Source: Pseudomonas yamanorum (GTDB taxonomy: Bacteria; Pseudomonadota; Gammaproteobacteria; Pseudomonadales; Pseudomonadaceae). Taken from it: a stretch of DNA of 64,000 nucleotides. The notes under the pieces were generated by a model that was not told the origin of the DNA, did no database searches, and saw only the letters and a program-made list of their open reading frames with translations. The stretch is taken from NCBI RefSeq assembly GCF_900105735.1, contig NZ_LT629793.1, forward strand, positions 1,674,001 through 1,738,000, read 5' to 3'. Position numbers and translations under genes: made by a program. The first letter of the stretch is position 1. Each line of letters starts with the position of its first letter. Of the stretch, positions 8,401-17,335 are shown piece by piece.

Positions 8401-8552
8401 AAGACACTCCCATTTGAAGTTATTGAGTTGAGCGAGCAAAAGGACTGCCGAACTCTAGCGATTCATGCTGGCCGCCGCAACGCAGGCGGGATTTTGTTAC
8501 CATCGCCCCCCTATAGAGCGCTAAGCGCCATTGACCTGTAGGAACCGTCCTG

Positions 8553-9287
8553 ATGAACCAAGCCTTCGACGTCGCTGAACTCGCCGCGACTTATGCCAAC
8601 AAATCCGCCCAGGACATTCTCAAGCTGGCTTTCAGCCAGTTTGGCGACGACCTGTGGATCTCTTTCAGCGGTGCCGAGGACGTGGTGCTGGTCGACATGG
8701 CCTGGAAGCTGAACAAGAACGTCAAGGTGTTCAGCCTCGACACCGGCCGCCTGCACCCGGAGACCTACCGGTTTATCGAGCAGGTGCGTGAGTTCTACAA
8801 GATCGACATCGAGCTGATCTCGCCAGACCAGAGCAAGCTGGAACCCTTCGTCAAGGAAAAGGGCCTGTTCAGTTTCTATAAGGACGGCCATGGCGAGTGC
8901 TGTGGCGTGCGCAAGATCGAACCGCTGCGCCGCAAGCTTTCCGGCGTAAGCGCCTGGGCCACCGGCCAGCGCCGCGACCAGAGCCCGGGCACCCGCAGCC
9001 AGGTGGCCGCGCTGGAAATCGATACGGCCTTCTCCACCCCGGAACGCACCCTGTACAAGTTCAACCCGCTGGCGCAGATGACCAGCGAGGAAGTCTGGGG
9101 TTACATCCGCATGCTGGAGTTGCCGTACAACAGCCTGCACGAGCGCGGTTTTATCAGCATCGGTTGTGAGCCCTGCACCCGCCCGGTACTGCCGAACCAG
9201 CACGAACGCGAAGGCCGTTGGTGGTGGGAAGAAGCAACCCAGAAAGAATGCGGGTTGCACGCCGGGAACATCATCAGCAAGGCGTAA
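8553..9287 (+). CDS. cysH: Adenylyl-sulfate (APS) reductase
   Basis: CysH reduces activated sulfate to sulfite in assimilatory sulfur metabolism. At 244 residues it carries the paired cysteines of the iron-sulfur type: Cys116-Cys117 (HGECCGVRK) and Cys205/Cys208 (GCEPCTR). The catalytic cysteine is Cys233 in KECGLH near the C terminus. The four ligand cysteines for a [4Fe-4S] cluster indicate use of adenylyl sulfate rather than PAPS, as is usual in Pseudomonas. [14 protein letters not shown] is the PP-loop-like nucleotide site. It stands alone, with an AT-rich region after it. Confidence 0.93.
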   Translation: MNQAFDVAELAATYANKSAQDILKLAFSQFGDDLWISFSGAEDVVLVDMAWKLNKNVKVFSLDTGRLHPETYRFIEQVREFYKIDIELISPDQSKLEPFVKEKGLFSFYKDGHGECCGVRKIEPLRRKLSGVSAWATGQRRDQSPGTRSQVAALEIDTAFSTPERTLYKFNPLAQMTSEEVWGYIRMLELPYNSLHERGFISIGCEPCTRPVLPNQHEREGRWWWEEATQKECGLHAGNIISKA

Positions 9288-9640
9288 CACCTGGGCCGAA
9301 AAACCTGTACACAGAAATGTCACCATCGGTGCCATTTTTGTGTGCACTTATAAAATCCTGCACCGAAAAGTTACATCCTTCCTCGTCACACCTCTTCTTA
9401 AATCCCCGCCCCTCTCTGCGCTACAAAATAAATAGCTGTTCAAGCGGTCAATTTATATCGCTTTAAATTCAGCTATTTATTTCCAATCACGCTTAAAACC
9501 AAATCAATTGATAATTTTCACGGCAAAAATCTGGCACGTATGTGGCTTAAGGCAAAACAAACTTTGTATACAATTAATAAAAAAGATACATACACTTTGA
9601 CATCAGCCGTTCTCCTGCTGGTGTCCAGGAGCCTGCCGGA
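9288..9640. other. AT-rich intergenic region with a palindromic operator upstream of the permease
   Basis: The 353 bases after cysH are much richer in A+T than the flanks, especially 9420-9600. I see no convincing gene. TTGTATACAA at 9564-9573 is a perfect palindrome ending 67 bases before the permease ATG. It resembles operators of FCD-type GntR regulators. A nearly identical element precedes the minus-strand NCS1 permease at 63358-63367. Confidence 0.55.
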
Positions 9641-11170
9641 ATGCGTACAAGTCTCTCCAATAACATCGCACTGGATCTGCCCTCCTCCACCCTGAACCCC
9701 GAGGCCACGAGCCCCGGCCCGCTGGTCCTCAGCCCGCGCCTGCACAACAAGGACCTTGCCCCCACCAAGGCCGAAGGCCGGCGCTGGGGCCGCTACAGCA
9801 TCTTTGCCTTGTGGACCAACGATGTGCACAACATCGCCAACTATTCCTTCGCCATCGGCCTGTACGCACTGGGCCTGGGCGGCTGGCAAATTCTGCTGTC
9901 CCTCGGGATCGGCGCGGCGCTGGTGTACTTCTTCATGAACCTGTCCGGCTACATGGGCCAGAAGACCGGCGTGCCGTTTCCGGTGATCAGCCGCATCAGT
10001 TTCGGTATCCATGGCGCGCAGATTCCGGCGCTGATTCGTGCGGTGATCGCGATTGCCTGGTTCGGGATTCAGACCTACCTGGCCTCGGTGGTTTTCCGCG
10101 TACTGCTGACGGCGGTTCATCCAGGCTTTGCCGACTACGACCACAACTCGATCCTCGGCCTGTCGACTCTCGGCTGGGCGTGTTTTGTGGCGATCTGGTT
10201 TGTGCAGCTCGCGATCCTCGCCTATGGCATGGAGATGGTGCGCCGCTATGAAGCCTTCGCCGGGCCGGTAATTCTGCTGACGGTGGCATCACTCGCCGGC
10301 TGGATGTATTTCCAGGCCGGCGGCCAGATTGCCTGGTCGATCCGCGAGCCGCTGACCGGTGGCGAGATGTGGCGCAATATCTTCGCCGGCGGTGCGCTGT
10401 GGCTGGCGATCTACGGCACGCTGATCCTGAATTTCTGCGACTTCGCCCGCTCCTCGCCCTGCCGCAAGACCATCAAGGTCGGCAACTTCTGGGGCCTGCC
10501 AGTGAATATCCTGGTGTTCGCCGCCATCACCGTGCTGCTGTGCGGCGGGCAGTTCCACCTCAATGGCCGGGTGATCGAAAGCCCCACCGAAATCATCGCG
10601 GCGATTCCGAACACCTTCTTCCTGGTGCTGGGCTGCCTGGCGTTCCTGATTGTGACCGTGGCGGTGAATATCATGGCCAACTTCGTCGCGCCGGCCTTTG
10701 TGCTGAGCAACCTGGCGCCCAAGTACCTGAACTTCCGCCGCGCCGGGCTGATCAGCGCCACCGTGGCGGTGTTGATCCTGCCGTGGAACCTCTACAACAG
10801 CCCGCTGGTGATCGTGTATTTCCTCTCGGGGCTCGGCGCTCTGTTGGGGCCGTTGTACGGGGTGATCATGGTCGACTACTGGTTGATCCGTAAAAGCCAG
10901 GTGGACGTGCCGCAGTTGTATAGCGAAGACCCGAATGGCGCTTATTACTACAGCCGCGGCATCAATTTGCGGGCGGTGGCGGCGTTTATTCCTGCGGCGG
11001 TGATCGCCATTCTCCTCGCCCTGCTGCCGGGTTTCGCTCACGTCTCGCCCTTCTCCTGGTTGATTGGCGCCGGTATTGCAGGGCTGCTGTACCTGCTGTT
11101 CGCCAAGCGCCAGCCGGATTACGCCGATGTGAGCGGCGAAAGCATTGCAGTCGATAACGTCAGTCATTAA
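9641..11170 (+). CDS. NCS1-family nucleobase/hydantoin/allantoin permease
   Basis: A 509-residue inner-membrane transporter of the nucleobase:cation symporter-1 family with about twelve hydrophobic helices. Characteristic parts are the N-terminal RYSIFALWTNDVHNIANYSF, the VPFPVISRISFGIHGAQIPA loop, GIQTYLAS, and FCDFARSSP with KVGNFWGLPVN in the middle. The racemase-like gene follows 13 bases downstream, which suggests the substrate is allantoin or a hydantoin. An N-terminal hydrophilic stretch of about 45 residues precedes the first helix. The exact substrate cannot be read from sequence. Confidence 0.87.
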   Translation: MRTSLSNNIALDLPSSTLNPEATSPGPLVLSPRLHNKDLAPTKAEGRRWGRYSIFALWTNDVHNIANYSFAIGLYALGLGGWQILLSLGIGAALVYFFMNLSGYMGQKTGVPFPVISRISFGIHGAQIPALIRAVIAIAWFGIQTYLASVVFRVLLTAVHPGFADYDHNSILGLSTLGWACFVAIWFVQLAILAYGMEMVRRYEAFAGPVILLTVASLAGWMYFQAGGQIAWSIREPLTGGEMWRNIFAGGALWLAIYGTLILNFCDFARSSPCRKTIKVGNFWGLPVNILVFAAITVLLCGGQFHLNGRVIESPTEIIAAIPNTFFLVLGCLAFLIVTVAVNIMANFVAPAFVLSNLAPKYLNFRRAGLISATVAVLILPWNLYNSPLVIVYFLSGLGALLGPLYGVIMVDYWLIRKSQVDVPQLYSEDPNGAYYYSRGINLRAVAAFIPAAVIAILLALLPGFAHVSPFSWLIGAGIAGLLYLLFAKRQPDYADVSGESIAVDNVSH

Positions 11171-11183
11171 GTAAGGACATTCC

Positions 11184-11912
11184 ATGCGCATCCTTGTGGT
11201 CAACGTCAACACCACCGAGTCCATCACCGAGGCCATTGCCAAGCAGGCGCGGGCGGTGGCGTCCCCCGGCACCGAGATCGTCGGGCTGACCCCGTTTTTC
11301 GGTGCCGAATCGGTGGAAGGCAATTTCGAAAGCTACCTGGCGGCCATCGCGGTGATGGACCGGGTGATGGCCTACGACCAGCCGTTCGATGCGGTGATTC
11401 AGGCGGGTTACGGCGAGCACGGTCGTGAAGGTTTGCAGGAGTTGCTCAATGTGCCGGTGGTGGACATCACCGAAGCGGCGGCCAGCACCGCGATGTTTCT
11501 TGGGCATGCCTATTCGGTGGTGACCACCCTGGACCGCACAGTGCCGCTGATCGAGGACCGGCTGAAACTGGCCGGCTTATACCAGCGCTGCGCGTCGGTG
11601 CGGGCCAGTGGCATGGCAGTGCTGGAGCTGGAAGAAGACCCGCTGCGGGCCATGGAGGCCATCGTGCGCCAGGCTGAATTGGCGATCAGCGAAGACAAGG
11701 CCGAAGTGATCTGCCTGGGCTGCGGCGGCATGGCCGGGCTGGATGAGCAGATTCGCTACCGCACGGGTGTGCCGGTGGTGGACGGTGTGACCTCGGCGGT
11801 CACCATTGCCGAAGGCTTGGTGCGGTTGGGGCTGTCGACCTCGAAGATCCGCACGTATGCGACGCCAAGGCCGAAGAAAGTGATCGGCTGGCCCGGAAAG
11901 TTCGGACACTGA
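11184..11912 (+). CDS. Asp/Glu/hydantoin racemase family protein (allantoin racemase-like)
   Basis: A 242-residue cytoplasmic protein of the hydantoin/allantoin racemase branch of the Asp/Glu racemase superfamily. These enzymes use two cysteines. The C-terminal one is present (Cys180 in CLGCGGMAGL). The N-terminal position, usually ACFGDPG, reads QAGYGEHG here, so Gly75 stands where the first catalytic cysteine is expected. It lies in an operon with the NCS1 permease, so uptake and stereochemical conversion of a hydantoin-like compound is the natural reading. The missing cysteine means racemase activity is uncertain; a lyase-like or one-cysteine role is possible. Confidence 0.82.
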   Translation: MRILVVNVNTTESITEAIAKQARAVASPGTEIVGLTPFFGAESVEGNFESYLAAIAVMDRVMAYDQPFDAVIQAGYGEHGREGLQELLNVPVVDITEAAASTAMFLGHAYSVVTTLDRTVPLIEDRLKLAGLYQRCASVRASGMAVLELEEDPLRAMEAIVRQAELAISEDKAEVICLGCGGMAGLDEQIRYRTGVPVVDGVTSAVTIAEGLVRLGLSTSKIRTYATPRPKKVIGWPGKFGH

Positions 11913-11939
11913 AGCTCCCACACTTGATCCCCACGAGGA

Positions 11940-12863
11940 TCAAATGGCACTGAACCGCCGCCCCAGCTCGCGTTCGACAAACTGCTCCAGAATGAAATCC
12001 ACAAACGCCCGGGTCTTGCCGGGCAGCAGCTTGTGTTCGGCGTAGTACAGCGAGATGTTTCCGTCGTCGACGTACCAGTCGGGCAACACGCGCACCAGTT
12101 GGCCGCTGTCCAGATACGGCACCGCCATCGGCATGCTGACCAGCGCAATCCCCAAACCTTGGGCGCTGGCACAGCAGGCAGCGCCAGAGTCGCTCATGGT
12201 CATGCGCGGCTTGAGCACCAGCGGCCGCTGTTCGCGACTGCGGTGGGTGAGCTGCCAGGAGCGCACGCGCCCGGTTTGCGGTGAACGGATCAGAATGCCG
12301 TTGCAGAGCGACAAATCCTCGGGCGCGAGTACGGGCTTGCGTTTGGCGAGGTATTCCGGTGAGGCCAGCAGGATTCGATGCGCGGGTGCCAACTTGCGCG
12401 CGACAACGCCCTGGGGCAGCTCAAAACCACCGCCGATCGCGGCATCGAAGCCTTGGCCGATCAGGTCCACCTGGCGGTTATCGAAATGCCAGTCGGGGTT
12501 GATATCAGGAAAGCGCTTTAGAAATTCCCCCAGTAACGGCACCACATAACGGTTGCCAAACACCGTGCCCATGCTGACCTTCAACGTTCCCACCGGCCGC
12601 CCTTCGGCGCTGGCCAGGTTGGCCACGGCGTTTTGAATAGTGGTGAGGCTGCCACTGACTTCTTCCAGGAATAGCTTGCCCGCTTCGGTCAGGGTCAGGC
12701 GCCGGGTGCTGCGCTGAAAAAGCCTTACACCCAGACGTACTTCCAACTTGGCCACGCTTTTACCCACGGCCGCCGGGGTCAGGCTCAGGTGCCGGGCGGC
12801 TTCGGCAAAGCTGCCACCCTCGGCGCTGCGCACAAAGCATTCGATACTGCCAAAGCTTTCCAT
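11940..12863 (-). CDS. LysR-family regulator divergent from an SDR gene
   Basis: A 307-residue LysR-type transcription factor. The helix-turn-helix is near residues 15-45 (GGSFAEAARHLSLTPAAVGK, SVAKLEVRLGVRLFQRSTR). The remainder is the periplasmic-binding-like effector domain. I use the ATG at 12863 (MESFGSIECF), not the extension to 12908, because alignment to LysR proteins normally begins close to that methionine. The short-chain dehydrogenase gene starts 112 bases away on the other strand. LysR proteins commonly activate their divergent neighbour, so it probably controls the SDR gene. Confidence 0.9.
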   Translation of the reverse strand: MESFGSIECFVRSAEGGSFAEAARHLSLTPAAVGKSVAKLEVRLGVRLFQRSTRRLTLTEAGKLFLEEVSGSLTTIQNAVANLASAEGRPVGTLKVSMGTVFGNRYVVPLLGEFLKRFPDINPDWHFDNRQVDLIGQGFDAAIGGGFELPQGVVARKLAPAHRILLASPEYLAKRKPVLAPEDLSLCNGILIRSPQTGRVRSWQLTHRSREQRPLVLKPRMTMSDSGAACCASAQGLGIALVSMPMAVPYLDSGQLVRVLPDWYVDDGNISLYYAEHKLLPGKTRAFVDFILEQFVERELGRRFSAI

Positions 12864-12975
12864 ATCGCCCACTCTATACTTTTGGTTTACACAGACTATA
12901 GCAATCACGGTCTACCGAGGGCGCCTTACGAGGTCGATACTCGACTCCAACCTCAATACACCTTTGGAGATCGAC

Positions 12976-13722
12976 ATGACCACACAGAACCTCAGCGGCA
13001 AAGTCGCCTTGATCCAGGGCGGGTCCCGCGGTATCGGCGCCGCCATCGTCAAGCGCCTGGCCGCCCAAGGCGCAGCCGTCGCCTTCACCTATGTCAGCTC
13101 GGCCGCCAAGGCCGAAGCATTGCAGAACAGCGTGATCAGCGAAGGCGGCAAAGCCCTGGCGATCCATGCCGACAGCGCCGATGCCGCCGCCATCCGCAGC
13201 GCCGTCAACGCCACCGTCGAAGCCTTCGGGCGCCTGGATATCCTGGTGAACAACGCCGGCGTGCTGGCCGTCGGCCCGCTGGAAGATTTCAGCCTGGAAG
13301 ACTTCGACCGTACCCTCGCCATCAACGTGCGCAGCGTGTTTGTCGCCACCCAGGAAGCCGCGCGGCACATGGGTGAAGGTGGCCGCATCATCAACATCGG
13401 CAGCACCAATGCCGATCGCATGCCGTTTGCCGGTGGCGGCCCGTACGCCATGAGCAAATCGGCGCTGGTCGGCCTGACCAAAGGCCTGGCCCGCGACCTG
13501 GGGCCACGTGGCATCACCATCAATAACGTGCAGCCAGGCCCGGTGGACACCGACATGAACCCCGCAAGTGGTGATTTCGCCGAGAGCCTGATCGGCTTCA
13601 TGGCCGTGGGCCGGTATGGCCATGTGGAAGAGATCGCCAGTTTCGTCGCCTACCTGGTAGGCCCTGAGGCCGGCTATATCACCGGCGCCAGTCTGACCAT
13701 CGACGGCGGTTTCGGCGCCTGA
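12976..13722 (+). CDS. Short-chain dehydrogenase/reductase (3-oxoacyl-ACP reductase-like)
   Basis: A 248-residue classical SDR. It has the NAD(P)-binding TxxxGxGxG-type motif as QGGSRGIGAAIV near residues 15-26, the NNAG motif in ILVNNAGVLAVG, and the catalytic Tyr-Lys in GPYAMSKSALVG with a serine in INIGSTNADRMP. The C-terminal YITGASLTIDGGF is typical. The start at 12976 has GGAG six bases upstream; a longer in-frame opening to 12748 runs into the divergent LysR gene. The substrate is unknown. A hairpin terminator follows at 13798-13822. Confidence 0.9.
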   Translation: MTTQNLSGKVALIQGGSRGIGAAIVKRLAAQGAAVAFTYVSSAAKAEALQNSVISEGGKALAIHADSADAAAIRSAVNATVEAFGRLDILVNNAGVLAVGPLEDFSLEDFDRTLAINVRSVFVATQEAARHMGEGGRIINIGSTNADRMPFAGGGPYAMSKSALVGLTKGLARDLGPRGITINNVQPGPVDTDMNPASGDFAESLIGFMAVGRYGHVEEIASFVAYLVGPEAGYITGASLTIDGGFGA

Positions 13723-13797
13723 ACACAAGCTGCGACATCGCACCACGCTCCGACCTTGGTCGACACTGACTAACGCCAAGCATCATGCGAGACTGTT

Positions 13798-13822
13798 CGC
13801 CCGGGCCGGGAATGCCCGGGCG
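13798..13822 (+). terminator. Intrinsic terminator-like hairpin after the SDR gene
   Basis: CGCCCGGGC (13798-13806) pairs with GCCCGGGCG (13814-13822) around a seven-base loop, followed by the short T-rich TTCTT. It lies just upstream of the sensor kinase start, which argues for the later ATG of that gene. Confidence 0.65.
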
Positions 13823-13842
13823 TTCTTATGTCTGGAGTTCTC

Positions 13843-16800
13843 ATGACGCTGTCCAGCGGGCTGATCGCCGCCGTCGCCCTGGCCTATATGGCCATTATGT
13901 TTGCCATCGCCTTTTACGGTGACCGTCGCCATGCGCCATTGCCGCCGCGGATGCGTGCCTGGGTGTATAGCCTGTCGCTGGCGGTGTATTGCACCAGCTG
14001 GACATTCTTTGGTGCCGTAGGCCAGGCGGCCGAACAGTTGTGGGCGTTTTTACCGATCTACCTGGGACCGGTGCTGCTCCTGGTGCTGGCGCCGTGGGTC
14101 CTGCAAAAGATGGTGCTGATCAGCAAGCAGGAAAACATCACCTCCATCGCCGACTTTATCGCCGCCCGTTACGGCAAATCCCAATCCCTTGCGGTGGTGG
14201 TGGCGCTGATCTGCCTGGTGGGCGTCCTGCCTTATATAGCCTTGCAGCTCAAAGGCATCGTGCTGGGGGTGAACCTGCTGATCGGGGCCAGCGCCGACAC
14301 CACGGGCACCCGCTCCCAGGACACGGCGCTGATTGTGTCGCTGGTGCTGGCACTGTTCACCATCGTGTTTGGTACCCGCAACCTGGACGCCACGGAACAC
14401 CACCGGGGCATGGTGTTGGCGATCGCCTTTGAATCCCTGGTCAAGCTGTTCGCGTTTCTCGCCGTCGGTGCGTTTGTGACCTACGGCCTGTACGACGGTT
14501 TTGAAGATTTGTTCAGCCAGGCGATGCTTGCGCCACGGCTGGAGGAATACTGGAAAGAGACGGTCAACTGGCCTTCGATGGTGGTGCAGACCGGCGTCGC
14601 GATGATGGCGATCATCTGCCTGCCCCGGCAGTTTCACGTCACCGTGGTGGAGAATATCGACCCGCAGGACCTGCGGCTGGCCAAGTGGGTGTTCCCGGCC
14701 TATCTGATCCTGGCCGCCCTGTTTGTCATCCCGATTGCCCTCGGCGGGAAGATGCTGCTGCCGGGTTCGGTATTACCGGATTCCTACGTGATCAGCCTGC
14801 CGCTGGCCGAAGCCCACCCGGCCCTGGCCGTGCTGGCGTTTATCGGTGGCGCTTCAGCGGCCACGGGCATGGTGATCGTGGCGAGTATCGCGCTGTCGAC
14901 CATGGTCTCCAACGACATGCTGCTGCCCTGGCTGCTGCGCCGTTCCAGTGCCGAGCGGCCGTTCGAAGTGTTCCGTCACTGGATGCTGTCGGTACGCCGG
15001 GTGAGCATTGTCATCATTCTGCTGCTGGCTTACGTCAGTTACCGGCTGCTGGGCTCCTCCGCCAGCCTTGCAACCATTGGCCAGATAGCGTTCGCCGCCG
15101 TGACCCAGCTGGCACCGGCGATGCTCGGCGCACTGTATTGGAAACAAGCCAACCGACGCGGGGTCTTTGCCGGGTTGGCGGCGGGTACATTCCTGTGGTT
15201 CTACACCTTGGTCCTACCGGTCACTGCGAAAAGTCTCGGCTGGTCGTTCAGCCTTTTCCCGGGTATGACGTGGCTGCATTCGCACCCGCTGGGTTTGTCC
15301 GTGACTTCCCTGACGCTGGGCACCGTATTTTCCCTCGCGGGTAACTTCACACTGTTCGTGTGGGTCTCGATGCTGTCGCGCACGCGGGTGTCGGAGCATT
15401 GGCAAGCCGGGCGTTTTATCGGCCAGGAAATCAATCAACGGGCCAGCGCCCGCTCGATGCTTTCGGTACAGATCAACGATTTGCTCAGCCTGGCGGCGCG
15501 GTTTGTCGGTGAAGAGCGGGCTCACCAGAGTTTTGTGCGCTTCGCCTATCGCCAGGGCAAAGGCTTTAACCCCAACCAGAACGCTGACAACGACTGGATC
15601 GCCCACACCGAACGCCTGCTGGCCGGTGTGCTCGGCGCTTCGTCGACCCGGGCGGTGGTGAAAGCCGCCATTGAAGGCCGGGAAATGCAGTTGGAGGACG
15701 TAGTCCGCATCGCCGACGAAGCGTCGGAAGTGCTGCAGTTCAACCGGGCGTTACTGCAAGGCGCCATCGAAAACATCACCCAGGGCATCAGCGTGGTGGA
15801 CCAATCCCTGCGGCTGGTGGCCTGGAACCGGCGCTACCTGGAGCTGTTCAATTACCCCGAAGGCTTGATCAGTGTGGGCCGGCCGATTGCCGACATCATT
15901 CGCTACAACGCCGAACGCGGGCTGTGCGGCCCGGGCGAAGCCGAAGTGCACGTGGCGCGCCGCCTGCACTGGATGCGCCAGGGCCGTGCGCATACCTCCG
16001 AGCGGCTGTTCCCCAATGGCAGGGTGATCGAGCTGATCGGCAACCCGATGCCGGGCGGCGGGTTTGTCATGAGTTTCACCGACATCACCGCGTTCCGCGA
16101 AGCCGAGCAGGCGTTGACCGAGGCCAACGAAGGCCTGGAACAGCGAGTGACCGAGCGTACTCACGAACTGTCGCAACTCAACGTCGCCCTGACGGATGCC
16201 AAGGGTGTCGCCGAGACGGCCAGCCAGTCGAAAACCCGGTTCCTTGCAGCGGTCAGTCACGACTTGATGCAACCGTTGAACGCCGCCCGGCTGTTCTCGG
16301 CCGCCCTCTCCCACCAGAACGACGGCATGTCGCCGGATGCCCGACAACTGGTGCAGCACCTGGACAGTTCACTGCGTTCGGCGGAAGACCTGATCAGCGA
16401 CCTGCTGGATATTTCACGCCTGGAAAACGGCAAGATCAATCCGCAGCGCCAACCCTTCGTGCTCAATGAACTGTTCGATACGTTGGGCGCCGAGTTCAAG
16501 GCGCTGGCCCAGGAACAGGGTTTGCGCTTCCGGCTACGGGGCAGTCGTTTGCGGGTCGACAGCGACATCAAATTGTTGCGGCGGGTGTTGCAGAACTTCC
16601 TGACCAACGCGTTCCGGTATGCCGATGGGCCGGTGCTGCTGGGCGTCCGCCGGCGGCGCGGTGAGTTGTGCCTTGAAGTGTGGGACCGCGGCCCCGGCAT
16701 TCCTCAGGACAAACAGAAAGTCATCTTCGAAGAATTCAAACGCCTGGACAGTCACCAGACCCGTGCCGAAAAAGGCTTGGGCCTGGGCCTGGCGATTGCC

Positions 16801-17313
16801 GACGGCTTGTGCCGCGTGCTCGGGCATCGCTTGAGCGTGCGTTCGTGGCCGGGCAAGGGCAGCGTGTTCAGCGTGCGCGTGCCGTTGGCGCGCACCCAGG
16901 TCAGTGCGCCTGCCAAGCCGGCGCAGGAAAGCGGCCAGCCGTTGAGTGGCGCGCAGGTGCTGTGTGTGGATAACGAAGAAAGCATCCTGATCGGCATGCG
17001 CAGCTTGCTCACGCGCTGGGGCTGTGAAGTCTGGACCGCGCGCGACCAGGCGCAATGTGCCGCGCTGCTGGCTGAGGGTGTGCGACCGCAACTGGCCCTG
17101 GTGGATTACCACCTCGACCACGGCGAAACCGGCACCGAGTTGATGGGCTGGCTGCGGGCGCAACTGGCGGAGCCGATTCCGGGCGTGGTGATCAGTGCCG
17201 ATGGACGGCCGGAGATGGTGGCCCAGGTGCATGCGGCCGGGTTGGATTACCTGGCCAAACCGGTGAAGCCGGCGGCGTTGCGGGCCTTGTTGAGCCGTCA
17301 CCTGCCGCTTTAG
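13843..17313 (+). CDS. Hybrid sensor histidine kinase/response regulator with sodium-solute-symporter-like sensor
   Basis: A 1156-residue inner-membrane signalling protein. The N-terminal half is a symporter (SSS) module with about thirteen helices, resembling that of CbrA-type kinases. A PAS domain follows at about residues 630-750, then a coiled-coil linker. The dimerisation/phosphoacceptor box is FLAAVSHDLMQPLNAARLFS. The ATPase domain shows DRGPGIP and GLGLGLAIADGL. A C-terminal receiver domain carries the phosphoacceptor aspartate in LALVDYHLDHG and the lysine in YLAKPVKP. I prefer the ATG at 13843, which has GGAG six bases upstream, over the ATG at 13828. The signal may be a transported nutrient; no cognate regulator lies beside it. 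Confidence 0.88.
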   Translation: MTLSSGLIAAVALAYMAIMFAIAFYGDRRHAPLPPRMRAWVYSLSLAVYCTSWTFFGAVGQAAEQLWAFLPIYLGPVLLLVLAPWVLQKMVLISKQENITSIADFIAARYGKSQSLAVVVALICLVGVLPYIALQLKGIVLGVNLLIGASADTTGTRSQDTALIVSLVLALFTIVFGTRNLDATEHHRGMVLAIAFESLVKLFAFLAVGAFVTYGLYDGFEDLFSQAMLAPRLEEYWKETVNWPSMVVQTGVAMMAIICLPRQFHVTVVENIDPQDLRLAKWVFPAYLILAALFVIPIALGGKMLLPGSVLPDSYVISLPLAEAHPALAVLAFIGGASAATGMVIVASIALSTMVSNDMLLPWLLRRSSAERPFEVFRHWMLSVRRVSIVIILLLAYVSYRLLGSSASLATIGQIAFAAVTQLAPAMLGALYWKQANRRGVFAGLAAGTFLWFYTLVLPVTAKSLGWSFSLFPGMTWLHSHPLGLSVTSLTLGTVFSLAGNFTLFVWVSMLSRTRVSEHWQAGRFIGQEINQRASARSMLSVQINDLLSLAARFVGEERAHQSFVRFAYRQGKGFNPNQNADNDWIAHTERLLAGVLGASSTRAVVKAAIEGREMQLEDVVRIADEASEVLQFNRALLQGAIENITQGISVVDQSLRLVAWNRRYLELFNYPEGLISVGRPIADIIRYNAERGLCGPGEAEVHVARRLHWMRQGRAHTSERLFPNGRVIELIGNPMPGGGFVMSFTDITAFREAEQALTEANEGLEQRVTERTHELSQLNVALTDAKGVAETASQSKTRFLAAVSHDLMQPLNAARLFSAALSHQNDGMSPDARQLVQHLDSSLRSAEDLISDLLDISRLENGKINPQRQPFVLNELFDTLGAEFKALAQEQGLRFRLRGSRLRVDSDIKLLRRVLQNFLTNAFRYADGPVLLGVRRRRGELCLEVWDRGPGIPQDKQKVIFEEFKRLDSHQTRAEKGLGLGLAIADGLCRVLGHRLSVRSWPGKGSVFSVRVPLARTQVSAPAKPAQESGQPLSGAQVLCVDNEESILIGMRSLLTRWGCEVWTARDQAQCAALLAEGVRPQLALVDYHLDHGETGTELMGWLRAQLAEPIPGVVISADGRPEMVAQVHAAGLDYLAKPVKPAALRALLSRHLPL

Positions 17314-17335
17314 CCAGCTCCACAGAGACCGGTGA

